A DNA stretch of 64,000 nt from Ichthyophthirius multifiliis (lineage: Eukaryota; Ciliophora; Oligohymenophorea; Hymenostomatida): the NCBI RefSeq assembly GCF_000220395.1, contig NW_004085879.1, positions 1 through 64,000 on the forward strand, written 5' to 3'. This document shows, one piece after another, positions 34,201 through 46,174 of this stretch. The position numbers and the translations under genes are program-made. The first letter of the stretch is position 1, and each line of letters begins with the position of its first letter. The notes below the pieces were generated by a model. It was given only the letters and a program-made list of their open reading frames with translations. It was not told the origin of the DNA and made no database searches.

Positions 34201-35765
34201 TTTTTTGCTTATTTGATGTCATTAAACATGTATCTTTTTCCAATTTTAATTCCTAGAATTTAAGCCAATCTTTTCCACCTGAAAATTATTATTTTTTCCA
34301 GTTTTTTTCTTCATCTTCTTCATTATTATTATTATCTATATTTAAGCCGTTTTCTTCATTTTTCTTTTTTTTATTTATTTAATATATTTCTTTTAATTTT
34401 TTATATAAAAAAAACCTAATTAATTATTTAATCGAAATTTTAATGTTTCATTAAAAGAATATAATCAATGGAAGGAATATTCCAAATTTTTTATATATTT
34501 CCTTTAGAATCAAAGAACATTTATTCGCTTTACTCTTCATTATTAACAGTTTAACTTTAAACTTAAATCTAACTATCTTAAGGAGTATTAAGATTATTGA
34601 GATTATCCTAAAAACCAACATCAAAAATAGGCTAAAAAGGTGCAAAATATAATAAATGTTCTTAAAAGGGTAATTTATTATAAAATATTTCAATATAATT
34701 TCTTTATAAAATAGTTAAAATTTTCATAGAATCCCATTAATTTTCTCTTTAAAGTTTTTTAACAAAACTGGTAAAACTAAATGTCTTTTCATCAAGTTCC
34801 TTTTTAGTAGTAACTGAATTTAATTTAGGCCTTAGAGCACTCTATCTAGGAGTTAAAACTAAGGCATTAATTACCTAATCTTATTATTGAGGTAAATTAA
34901 TAGGACTTTTTCCAATATATTTATTTCTTGTAAGAGTTATACTTTCATTTGCAAATTGTTTTTTTATATCAAATATGTTTCTAAAAATATCCATATTTTA
35001 TTTTATTTTTAAAACAATCTTTGCTTTTGGGAATTACTAAAGAAATCCTTAAAAGAACAAATTATTTAAAAAAACACTATTATAGGTTAATTAAGATAAT
35101 TAAAAAACGACATCTAAAACACTATTTAAAGTTTCCAAATTACCCCATTTAGCAATAACTTAAAACCACTATTCTAATTAATTTATTTCTTTTAGAAAAT
35201 TTAAGAACATCTACATCTAATAGGATTTTTAAATAACTTTTCTTATTTTCAGGTTAGGAAACAAAAAAAGGATCAATTTACATTTCAAATTTGTTTTTAA
35301 AATCATTACCCAAAAAATTTATTTAATCTTAATATATATCTAGTAAATAACATAAGCTAAAAAGGGTGTAACGAAAACGCTTTCTTAATTATAAAAAATT
35401 ATATATTGAAATGATATCAAAAGTAAATTTATCTTATTCACTTTTAGAATATTTTTCTTCTATTTATAAAATTAGTTTACTTTCTATATTATTATAATTA
35501 TCAATTTAATCTAAAAAATCATCTTTCTCTAAATATTTAAACTCGATATGATAATCTTATAAGAAAGAATTGTCATTATCAAAAATTTAAAAAGTATTTT
35601 ATTTTAATTCTTAAAAAAAATTATTTTGTGCTTTGAAAATTTAGCTTTATCTTAATTTAGGTTATTCATAAAAAACATACTTTTCTATATTTTAAAAATT
35701 TAATCTATTTTATTCTATTTCATTTAAAAATTTCACCAAACTTTTGATATAATAAAAATTGTAAA

Positions 35766-35819
<54 letters not shown>

Positions 35820-38122
35820 TAGGAATATTTAAAACTTTATTTAAAATTTCATTTAAACAAATCATATTTTAGATTTCATAATGGTAATATAAAAAAACAT
35901 TATTATCAAATAAATTTATACGAACTTTTCTATTCTTAATTTTAATCATTAATTTTATTAAATTATTTTTTATATTTTTTTCTATACATAATTCTAATAT
36001 TTTATTCATATTCATTAATACCTTTACTTTATGCATATAAAATCTTTTTTTTTTTAAATAATTTTTATAATATTTAATTTTAACTTTACTATTATTATAA
36101 AGAAATTATAGAATCAATCATTGCTTCTCTATCAAAACTATCTTAAAAAATATGATTTTAATCTTTATAAGTATAAGGTTTATCATGTTTAGTTTTAAAA
36201 TGAAAATAAAAAGAGCTAACTTAAGCAATTTCTTTAAGAACATCTTTCAAATCTTCCTTAGTTTAATCATATATGATTTTTTCATTATATTCATTAGTTA
36301 TAATAATCAAATCATCTTAGTCGAAATTTATTTTATCAAATTAGCTTTTTTATTAATTATCAAGTTTTTAAGCTTGCATTTTTCCGTTAATTTTATAATA
36401 ATCTTCTTTAGAATCTTCTTATAATTTATTAATATTATCTATATTTCCAAATATATCAGGATTAGTTAAAAAGAATTTGTTATCACCAACATTTTTTTAA
36501 TTATTATTTTAATTATTTTTTCCTTAAAAAGTAAAATTATCATCCTCTTTTTCATTATTATTATTAATAATTAGATTCAAATACTCAAAATTGAGTTTTT
36601 TTTATATATACTGCAAATAGTTGCAATAAGATAATATTTTTAAAATATTTTATCTTCCTTTTAAAAAATACAATTTCAAATATCTCTAATAAAACTAAAA
36701 ATAAGATTCTTCGATTTCCTTATTTAAAAGTTCCAAAACTCTATCTTAAACCACCTAGATATCTTTTTAAAGCTTAAGATCAATGAAATTCTAGTTAATA
36801 TATAATAAATAACTAATCCATCCATCAATAAGACTATCTTAATATATTTAAAATATTTTTTATTATTCCAAATCTTCTTCTTAATTAATTCCTATTTTCA
36901 ACTACTCTACCCAAGTTTTACAAGACTTTACTTTTATAATATTTTCAAAATTATTTTGATTAATGTTATCATTATTATTATTTTTTTCGTTTTCATTTAA
37001 ATTATGAATATCATCATAAGGATAATATTCAATAAGTTTTCTACTTTATTCTTTTGCTAAAATCTTAAATTTTTTATCAATAGCAAATAACGTTAAACAT
37101 CCTTTATCTTATTTAACATTTTCTTTAATGTCCATTAAAACACATAAATCACTTACGCTTTTTTCTACTGAAAACCTATCATTTGGTATTGTATAGCTTC
37201 TTTTTATTCCATATTTTTTGTGCAGTTCATATATTATATCTCCCTATATTTATACATTAGTATTTGAACTTTTTATTTTAACTTATACTTCATTTTCATT
37301 ATCATGTTTTCCTTGAGTATAATTCTTAAACATTATTTTTAAAGGAAGATAATTATTGACTATTCGTAGTTTTTTCAATTAATTATTTTATATTATTTTG
37401 TTATTATAATCATTAAAATATTTCTTTATATAAAACTGATTAATATACGGCATATTCTTCATTGATTTTTAAATAGTCTTTTCTATTAATGGATTCCTTA
37501 AGTTATTTTCTTATTATTAATTCTATTATTTCTTATCAACTGATTTATAATTTTTCTGTGGTTTTTAGCTTTTTAAATTAAATAAAATTTCTTCTAATTA
37601 AGTAATCATTTCCTCATCATTTTTAAAATTTGCTTCATTTAATTAATTCTGGAAATAATTTGTGAATTTAGCTTTTATTCTTTCCTCATTTTCATTTTCT
37701 GGGATTAAACTTTTATTTTACTTTTCATTTATATCAAAAAAATTTTTTGTATTTTTATTTGCAGCATATTTTGTTTCATATAAAAGCTTATAAAGTGTTT
37801 AGGATCTTAATATTTCTTATGCACTATATTTATGGTTAAAAAATGACTACTTTTATTTATTTATTAATTTTTTTAATTCTTAATCTGTTGGAAAATAATT
37901 ATTTGCATATTATATGTTATCTTTATATAATTCTATATTTTATTTTATAGACTCTCTTTAGCTTTTACCAAAAGAGTCATTTTCATATAAATCTTCGATT
38001 ATTTTTTAACTATATTTATGTAAATCAAATCTCTAGTTTGCTTAAAGTGTTTTACTTGCTATAGAAGATGTAGGAGAACTTCCCGCTTCCTATTTTACTA
38101 TGCTATTTATTATTTTTTACAT
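31257..38122 (-). CDS. Very large protein of unknown function with polyQ tract
   Basis: ATG 38122-38120 opens MQKIINSIVKQEAGSSPTS and good coding sequence continues with few interruptions to TGA 31259-31257, over 2,000 residues if it is one gene. Recognisable landmarks, none diagnostic to me: SFGKSQRESIKQNIELYKDN near the start, GDIIYELHKKYGIKRSYTIP, DSLIDGWISYLLYINQNF, a 17-Gln run at 35767-35817, DPFFVSQPENKKSYLKILLD, QWFQVIAKWGNLETLNSVLD, a coiled-coil region at about 31900-32600, and a Q/S/T-rich tail ending VLRMTYKIVQN. The mix of helical stretches and neighbours involved in cilia makes an axonemal or cytoskeletal role possible, but that is a guess. A T4 run at 35190-35193 seems one base short. 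The span could also contain more than one gene. Confidence 0.55.
35767..35817 (-). repeat. (TAA)17 microsatellite encoding polyglutamine
   Basis: Seventeen uninterrupted TTA triplets on the plus strand read TAA on the coding strand, in phase with flanking residues NIPK and FYNFYY. Under table 6 this is Gln17, written only with a reassigned stop codon. Confidence 0.85.
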
Positions 38123-38294
38123 TTTTTTTTATTGATTTAGTTTTAAAATTATTTAAATAACTTTATTGCTTTTTTTTAGTTTATATATAATTAATACTAT
38201 AATTATTTTTGCAACTTATATTAATTTATATAAATATTTTTTAAATAAAAAAAGAAAATAAAATATATATAAATTTATATATGAATTGAATTCT

Positions 38295-38819
38295 TCAATA
38301 TTCATTCAAAGCTTTGTGTACTTTAGAAAAAGTAACATTCGTATTTAAACCATCAAATTTATAATTATAAGGAAATGCTTTAGTGTAACTAGTATCAGTA
38401 GGATAATACCTATTTGGAATTTCATAGGCAGAAGGTTTTAGCATACCATAATCTTTGTTAGCAGTCATATAAAGTGGGTTACCAATGTTCAATCCTTATT
38501 CAGGTTTCTTATATTAATCAGGATTTAAAGGGAACTTTTTTGGAATAGTTATATTTCTGTCGAATTTTTTTTTTTCTTTCATTAATTCGTCTTCATTTTC
38601 ATCTGACCTTTTTTCACTAAATTTAGTTGCAACAGTCTTGTTCTTTAATTATTTTTCAGTTCTTTTAAAATCTGATAAACTATCTACTATTTCATTATAA
38701 GTGGGTATATTATCACTATTTAATATGTTGTGTTACCCATAATCATTATTAGTTGTTATATACATTGCTTTACATCCTAAAGAATTATTTATACGATAAT
38801 TTGCAAGTTTCTTATCCAT
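38295..38819 (-). CDS. PIERCE-type ciliary microtubule inner protein
   Basis: Single-exon frame from ATG 38819-38817 to TGA 38297-38295, 174 residues. The C-terminal block YMTANKDYGMLKPSAYEIP, then RYYPTDTSYTKAFPYNYKFD and GLNTNV aligns by eye with the PIERCE1/2 (C9orf116-like) pattern: YxTxNxxYG, P..EMP..FYP, then a Gly and LNT. Those proteins lie inside the A-tubule of ciliary doublets and help anchor outer dynein arms. An N-terminal half with a second, shorter motif YITTNNDYGQHN suggests an internal duplication of the microtubule-binding element. The codon usage is less A/T-biased than its surroundings, as in highly expressed structural proteins. The assignment rests on motif memory, not on a search. 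Confidence 0.72.
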
Positions 38820-39426
38820 TTTTTTTATTTTATTTTTCTTAATTTTCAGTTTTTTGTTTTTTATATATTTTTGTTTATTATTTTTTAGAAAAAGAAAAAT
38901 AAAAAATTATTATATAATTATAATTAACTAAATAATAAAAAGGTAAAGCATACTTTTTGTTTAATTAAAAAAAATATTGCTTTTTAATTTATTATTTTTG
39001 AGAAATTATATTTTATTAAAATTGGAATACAATTAATATATTTTTACTTTTTTAATTATTTTTTTATTAACAGATTGAGAAATAAAACATAATTATTTTA
39101 TTTTATTTTTATTATATTTTGAATCTAAATAAAAAAGAAATTTATGCTTTATAAAAAAAAAAAAATTAAAGAAAATAACTATACATAAATTCATCATTTT
39201 AGATTTTATAAATTTAAGTTAAAAACATAAAAAAATATACATAACAATAATATATCTATAATTTTAAATTTAAGCTAGTAATAATTTTAGATAAATTATT
39301 TATAATTTAAAAAAAATATAAAAAATTAATAATAGCACTTATAAAAAAAAGCAGAAAGAAAATATAAATCAAAAATAAAAATTGTATATATTTTTAAAAA
39401 ATTATTATATATTATTAATTTAAATT
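38820..39426. other. AT-rich intergenic region
   Basis: About 600 bases of A/T DNA; no coding frame or RNA gene recognised. Confidence 0.55.
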
Positions 39427-40523
39427 TCATTTTATATGAGAAGACTTTACACATCCATTTTAACATCTATTACATTTTAAACAGCAAGTATAATAATCAT
39501 CTGCTCCACATCCTCTACAACTGAAATATTTCAATTTACCTGGATGATATGAACAGGCTGTCTATAAAAGAAAATATAAACTAAATATTAATATATATAT
39601 ATAATATATATAATATATATAATATTATAAATATATTATAAATATATTATATATATATTATAAATATATTTTACAGAATGATTATTTTCAGGTATAAATT
39701 CTTCTTTACAATTCGTACAAAAAGTAGAAAGTTATTTAATATATTTAATTTTATTTAAATTTTGATTATATTTATTTGAAATTTCTTGTATTTTATTGAT
39801 TTTCATTTCATAGTTTGAATTTGTTTGAATTTTTTTATATGTTAATATTATTAATTCAATTATCATTTTTTTATTTTCTTCATTTTCTTTACTATTTTAT
39901 ATATTCTTTTTTTTTAATTTAAAAGATGAATTAAAAAAATATCTAATTTTTAAAATTATTTATGCTTTTTATATTTACTTAAATTAAATTTTTAAATTTA
40001 TTATCACTATCCTTTTCTTATTATTCTACTATATTTTATTTTGAATATATCTAAATAATTTAATCTAATTCATCCTAATTAGCCTTTAGCATTTAATATA
40101 ATTTTTCAGCATGAATTGAGTCTATTTCGAAATTGTCATAATCTAATTCAAGAACTTTTATTTCCTATTATTCATGGTATATTTTTTTTCAAATTCTTTC
40201 CTTTGTAACTCATAGTTATCGCATTCTTAAGTCACATTTTCTTTTAATTTTTATCAAATTAATTAACATAAAATTATAAATAAAATTAGAAAATTCATAA
40301 TTAAGATTTTTTAAAATATATAATTGTTTGTTATTTATTAAAATACATAATGATTTATTGCAATTTTAGATTATATTTAAAAACTTCTTTTTCTGATAAA
40401 ACAGGTGAATTTAAATTATCAACAGGCTATAATATATTTTCTTTAATTATAATAATTAAAATAAATTAATTAAATACATAGATCTTTTAAAAAATTACTT
40501 AAAAAATTTTAATTTTTATCCAT
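39427..40523 (-). CDS. Coiled-coil protein with C-terminal Cys/His cluster
   Basis: ATG 40523-40521 opens MDKNQNFLSNFLKDL. After an intron come PVDNLNSPVLSEKEVF and a long heptad-rich region with LELDYDNFEIDSIHAEKLY. The last exons give STFCTNCKEEFIPENNHS, an intron of about 115 nt full of TATA repeats, then ACSYHPGKLKYFSCRGCGA, DDYYTCCLKCNRC and QNGC before TGA 39429-39427. The order C..C, H, CxxHPG, C..CG, YTCC, C..C looks like a zinc-binding module found at the ends of coiled-coil proteins in protists; I have no family name for it. A T8 run at 40182-40189 seems one base short and breaks the frame between KEFE and KKIYHEQQE. It follows VPS11 on the same strand with a 160-base gap. Confidence 0.62.
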
Positions 40524-40687
40524 TTTATATTTTTTATTAATACAAAATATATATATATATATATATATATTAATGATTATATTAAAATATATATATATAT
40601 ATATTTATATATATATTTATTTATTAAAATAATTTTAATATAATAAATATAAAATAAAGAGATAATTTTATTTTAATAAAATTAATA

Positions 40688-43600
40688 TCAATTATTTCCA
40701 CCATTATATTAAGCGAATAATCCTTTTCCTAAAAACCCTGCAATTACCTCAAATTTATTATTTTATTAAGTAAGATTTTCATAAAAAGCCTTATGATCTT
40801 TACTTTACTAATTAAACTATTCTTTTCTTTCTATAACATTTTTAAATTCTAAACTACATTTATCACATCCCTTTTGTTAAGTATCAGAACGTAAGCATCC
40901 TAAATGAAAAGAATGTCCACACATAAAATGAATTTTAGGATTATTTAATTCTGTATCACATTCAGAACATTTTTTATTAGTAACAATCTTTTTTTATTTT
41001 TAAATATTCTTATTTTTTTATATTTTAATACCCTTGCTTATGTTTTTATTTGTTCATATTCTTATTTTTGTTTTTGGACTTCTTTTATATTTTTATTTAT
41101 TATTTCTTAATCTTTTTATATTATTTTATAATCTTCTTCTAACTTTTTTTTAAAATAACTCTTTATTGTACCAAATTAAACATTCTTACTATCTTAAAGG
41201 ATACTTAAAACTAAAAGAGGAGATAAACTTGATTAATTAGCAATATTTTCAAGAATTTCTTTTAATTTAATTTCGACTTCATCTTATTTGTTTTTAAATA
41301 TTTCATCTTATGTAAAATATTTTAAAGCCTTTTAAATAAATGTTATATATTACAAAATAAACTTAAAATATATATTTATACTTAAATCCATAAATTAGGT
41401 TCATTAATTTCTTTTTTACACATTTCAATAATTTTGTCTCCTTCATTATTATTAATATAGAAATTTAGTAAGTCTTCCTTAAGTCCCATAATTTAATATA
41501 AAAAAATGATTCCAGGAGCAAATTTTTTCATTTTAAACAAAACCAATAAATAATTTTAATCATATTTTTTATCATTTTTATTATTTTTTAAAATCATTAA
41601 AATTTTATTTACATATTCTTCACTCTAGTTATTTTTTTCTAAATAAAACTCAAACAACTTATGAAAAATAACCTTCTCATTTTATAATTTCTCTACTTTA
41701 GAAGTTAAAAACTCCAAATAATTCTCCAAATATTAATCTTTTGTCCCTAAAAAAACATGAAAGAACTCATCTGCTTATCTAAAAGTTACTAAAGGAATTT
41801 CCTAATAAGATTTTTCTTCTAACCCAAAATATTCCAAAACACTTAAATCATTTAATGGAATATTATTTTATAGATCTTCCTATAGTAAATATTACTATGA
41901 CCCAATGGCAGAAAGTAATACCATATTTTAAATTAATTCTAAAGTCTTCTCGGGACATAATTTCATCATTTTCTATCCAAAAGTTAACAAAAATTTAGTC
42001 TTTTCCTATAAATCAACTTTACTTCTTATATAATCAATAGCCTTAAGTGTATTATTTTCATTCAAGGACTCCATTAAAATATCCAAATATTATTCACTTA
42101 AATTATTTTGGTCAGCCAAAGTTAAAGCTAAGTCATTATTTTTTGATTCCCTACATACTTTTATTGCCAAATCAATATCAAAAAGTTCACTATCATATTA
42201 GTTTTGTTTCAAAAAAGTGTCAAGTTTATCTATTAATTTCTATTTTACGTAACAATTTAAAAGTAAGGCAGTATAATGTTTATCATTTTTCTTTTTTTAA
42301 TGTAAGGCTTCTAAATATTTTATCAAATATTCAATTTAGGAAACATCTAAAAATTTACGAACTACATATGATGGTTCTATAAATCCAATTGTTTCAATAT
42401 ATTTTTATATAGCTAATTAGTAATCACCCTTTTTTTTATTTTTATATATATTTTATTTATTTATTTTTTTACTTTTTAGTATATATTATCGGCATGCAAA
42501 CGACATATTTCAGCTAATAAATTTTAATCTTGGCTTTAATTTTTTACGAATTTATAAGCAATATCATAGAGAAATCTGTTGAAGAAATATTATATTTTAT
42601 ATGTGTTTTCAATTTCAGTTAATTTAGTTATTTTTTTTTCACCTTTAGATGTCATATGCATTATGTGAATACAATTTTAAGAAGGAATTATAGATTATAC
42701 TGATTTAAAATTTTATTTATATGCAATAAATCTATATTTATTTAAAAAAAAATATAAAAAGTATATAATAAAAAAAAAAACCCGTTTAAAATATCAAATA
42801 TAGTTAAAAAGAAATCTTAATTACTAAAAGATAATAAAATTAAAAAATTATCTTTAAAAGTTTTCAATTACTAATATTTTGTATTATTATATATATAAAT
42901 AAAAAAAAAATACACATTTTTCAGTATTTTCATCATCAAAAACAAATTAATTGATTTTTTTATTAATATCGAATTCCAAAACATTCGAACTATCATTATT
43001 ACAACATCCAATAAGAGTTCCTTATCCCGTCAAACCAAAAAGATGTCCTCCAGGTTAATAAAGAAGTTTTTTTTGGAGCAATCAATCCAACATTCGATAC
43101 TATCATCAGTACAAACAAACAAATTAACTATATTATCATCGTTATTATTAATATTTTATTTTTACAAAAACACTTATTTGATAGGCTAATCACTAGCCTT
43201 AAATGCAAATTCTTTTAAAGGATAATTAATAATATCTTTAGCTTTATATAAAATAATATTTCCATCTTTAAATCCAAAAGCTATAGCTGATAAATCTTCA
43301 GAAACAGAAAATGCCATACAGTTTTTTTAAGGTCTGTTTTTTCCAACTTGAATTGTTTTTTTTAATTAAGGCAACCCTTAAACAAATTCTGTTGCACTAT
43401 ATATTTTACTAAAAGAATATTACTAATCCTAACTTTCAGATCCATATGTAATTAAATATTCTTATGTTTTATATATGGAGTATAATTGGTGGGAAAAAGG
43501 AGCAAACTTTCCTATTATGGAATCCTATTCGTATATAAATATGCAATTTTCTTTTTTTGATGCTAAATATAAACGAGGATCTATATATTCAGCTATACTA

Positions 43601-43722
43601 ATGTCTATATCTAAAAGAGAATGGTCTGTATGACCTGTTTATTTATCTTCTATGTCAGTTGTTGTAAAAAACTAAAATTTCTTGTATTATTCTGATTTGA
43701 TTTTTTATTTTTCTTTACTCAT
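40688..43722 (-). CDS. VPS11: VPS11, HOPS/CORVET core subunit with RING finger
   Basis: VPS11 is a core subunit of the HOPS and CORVET tethering complexes on late endosomes and vacuoles or lysosomes. ATG 43722-43720 opens MSKEKQKIKSEQYKKFQFF. The N-terminal propeller contains LYLASKKENCIFIYEQD and AIAFGFKDGNIILYKAKD, matching the VPS11 GFTDGSV-type block. A helical clathrin-repeat-like region follows. The C-terminus has the RING, CSECDTELNNPKIHFMCGHS then FHLGC and CDKCS, followed by KFEVIAGFLGKGLFAQ, the characteristic VPS11 end. TGA is at 40690-40688. Several short introns are present. A T8 run at 43067-43074 appears one base short: the frame after DCSKKK resumes as LLYQPGGHLFGLTGQGTLIG. 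Fairly sure of the assignment. Confidence 0.9.
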
Positions 43723-43993
43723 ATTTTTTTTGTTGATTAATTAATTTTATATTTATTAATTATTTCTATTTTATTTTTTTTATTATGTAATTTTTTTTAA
43801 TAAAAAAGAATCTAATTATAAATAATTAATATTCATTTAATAATTAAAAAATGATTAATTTTTTTAAAGATATAAATAATAATTACATTTTAGTCTTTTA
43901 ATTAAAATTTATTTAATAATTTTTTTTTAAAAAAATAAGAATCTTTTTTAATTAAACAGCATAAAGTATAAAAAAATATTTTTTTAAATAAAA
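43723..43993. promoter_or_regulatory. Divergent AT-rich promoter region
   Basis: A 271-base gap between divergent VPS11 and the transporter gene; it must contain both starts. Only poly-A/T runs are visible. Confidence 0.35.
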
Positions 43994-45346
43994 ATGTAAA
44001 GAACATCCGATATCTATGATTTACTATAAGATACCATCAATGAAGAAAAATAAGAAATAAAATAATAAGATGAAGATGAATATTGTTAATTTGACTAAGA
44101 AAATTCAGAAGCCTAAAGTTCATTCGAGATATAACCTAAATAAACTTTAATAAATATAGAAGGTTTCAATTTTCATACAGAGGAAATATAAGATGTACAC
44201 AACGACAAATTAATAGTAAAAAATATACATGGGTTTCGAAAAATAACATTAAATAATTAATTAATAAACAATATATATAAAATTCGAAAATATAAAATAT
44301 AAAAAGGTTTATATAAGCCTTTATATCAAAAAATAGATCCAAAAATAGCTTGGTTTTTACTTTTTATGTAATTATTATAAGGAGGATTTATTCCTTCATG
44401 GATTTAACATAAGCCTGCTGAAAAATATCTACGTATAGTCTGGCGTTTTTTTTTGCAAAGTTTTATGATGATTCCATTTATGCTTTACGAGAAAAGAACA
44501 GGCAACGAAACTGCTAAATAGCAATATAAATTCAGTCATATGTTTAATTGGTATAATTTAAAATAAGCATATTTAAGTTCTATTCCAACTTCGATTTGGT
44601 TTACCCTTATTCTTTTTACTTTTGAATGGAATTTTGTAGCACATGCCGCTATTTTAGGCAATTTATCGAATTTCTACAATTGTATAAATAGAAATTTAGC
44701 AGTAGGTGTAACAAATCCTTCTGATATAAGTTCAATTGGATTAATTTTGCTCGGAATATTAATGATTTTATATGATTCATATTCACTTTAATTTGAAGAT
44801 ATATACCCTTCCTCCCTTAATTATAAAATGAATAAACTTTTTTACAGAGAGCCTTGGTAAAGATTGCTTTTTGGAAATTTTATTTCTTTATTTGCAAGTT
44901 TTGTGACTTTTAAAATGCAACCAAATGCTTCTTTGGCTTTAAAAGTTTATTAACCATATTAAGCTACATTTTTTATTTGCATTTTTAATTGCCTTAATAT
45001 CTCTATGAGTAGTTACTTCTTCTCTGGAAGTGATATTCTTTCTGGTAGTTCTATGTGGGGGCTTCTTGGGTTATTTTCAAGTGAATAATTTAGCGGTTTT
45101 TTATTTATGAGTATTGTTATTGGAATGGGTGGGTTTATTACTAGTCAATTAACTTCTAAAATGTTCGAATAACCACTTTTGTAAACATTTTAATTGTTCG
45201 AACCTATTGTTAGTGCTCTCGTTTTATAATTGTTAGATGTTTAAATTATCCCTAGAGGAATAAGTTGTATAGCGTTTTTATTTATTATTTCGGGATTATT
45301 TGGAATTATTACAGGCTAATATTTTGCTAAATTACAAATTTAATGA
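43994..45346 (+). CDS. Multi-pass membrane protein, DMT/EamA-like transporter
   Basis: Single-exon frame from ATG 43994 to TGA 45344-45346, 450 residues. An acidic, Q-rich cytosolic N-terminus of about 110 residues is followed by about ten hydrophobic helices, starting WFLLFMQLLQGGFIPSW. The pattern WRFFLQSFMMIPFMLYEKR after the first helix and LFEPIVSALVLQLLDVQIIP with RGISCIAFLFIISGLFGI at the end resembles the drug/metabolite transporter fold (two five-helix halves, with the EPxxxA motif in helix 9). The substrate cannot be told. The family call is a topology-based inference; it could be another ten-pass family. Unusually for this window it has no intron and no frame break. Confidence 0.7.
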
Positions 45347-45702
45347 AATAGGTAAATTTTTATTTGATATTTTGAAATAATTAATTATTTTTATTTTAAC
45401 ATAAAAAAAATAATTAATAAAAAATAATTTATATATATAAATTATATTTTATGATTTTATTGTTTTATTAAATTTATATTTAGTAACTTATAAAAGAATA
45501 AAAGTTTTAAGGCAATTAATAGTTAATTTAAATAAACCAATTAAAATTAAATAATTTATGTGTTTATTATGTATATATTTTTTATCTAGTGTTGCTTATA
45601 AAATCTTTAATTAAAAAAATTATTTCATAAATATAAATATACACATAATATTTTTATGTTCATTTTATTATTTATTTATATTTAAGAAAATTAATTTAGT
45701 TT
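45347..45702. other. AT-rich intergenic region between convergent genes
   Basis: About 350 bases of A/T DNA, no feature recognised. Confidence 0.5.
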
Positions 45703-45975
45703 TCATGCTTTTTTAGAATAGTATGAATATCTTGAATTGACTTCACACACTTTTAAATCATAATTTATTCTCTTTTTTTATCCTGAAGAAAAAAGTCTAA
45801 TTGTTGATCTTTACTGTTCTTCTTAATTTATAGGTTTTTTAAACATTTTAACAAAAGAATCACTTAAAGGCCAATATTTTAGTTTAGTGCTTTAATATAT
45901 ATAACTATCTCTTCCGTTTCCATCAGCTGTATAAATTGAGTATTTATTTTTTATAATTTTGCTTCTATTATTCAT
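45703..45975 (-). CDS. Small basic protein, possible axonemal component
   Basis: Single exon, ATG 45975-45973 to TGA 45705-45703, 90 residues: MNNRSKIIKNKYSIYTADGN then GRDSYIYQ, KYWPLSDSFVKMF, and a basic, Tyr-rich end. The phrase TADGNGRDSYI resembles a short DGxGRDxYI element I associate with small ciliary microtubule-associated proteins of protists, but I cannot name the family. No membrane segment. Its size, basic charge and aromatic spacing fit a microtubule inner protein; this is an inference only. Confidence 0.6.
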
Positions 45976-46174
45976 TTTACTATAATATTTTATTAATACT
46001 ATTTTAATTATTATCTAAAATAATAAAAAATAAAATAATAAAATAAAAATAGATTAATAATAAACAATTTCTATAATATATTTATTATACATATTTATAT
46101 ATTTATAATAATTATAAATTAAAGCTCTTTTAAGCATTATAGTAGAATATACTTACATAGAGGTATAAATTTAA

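Noticed and set aside
42047-42382. Plus-strand 111-codon standard-code ORF
   Set aside because: Shadow of the helical region of VPS11 on the minus strand.
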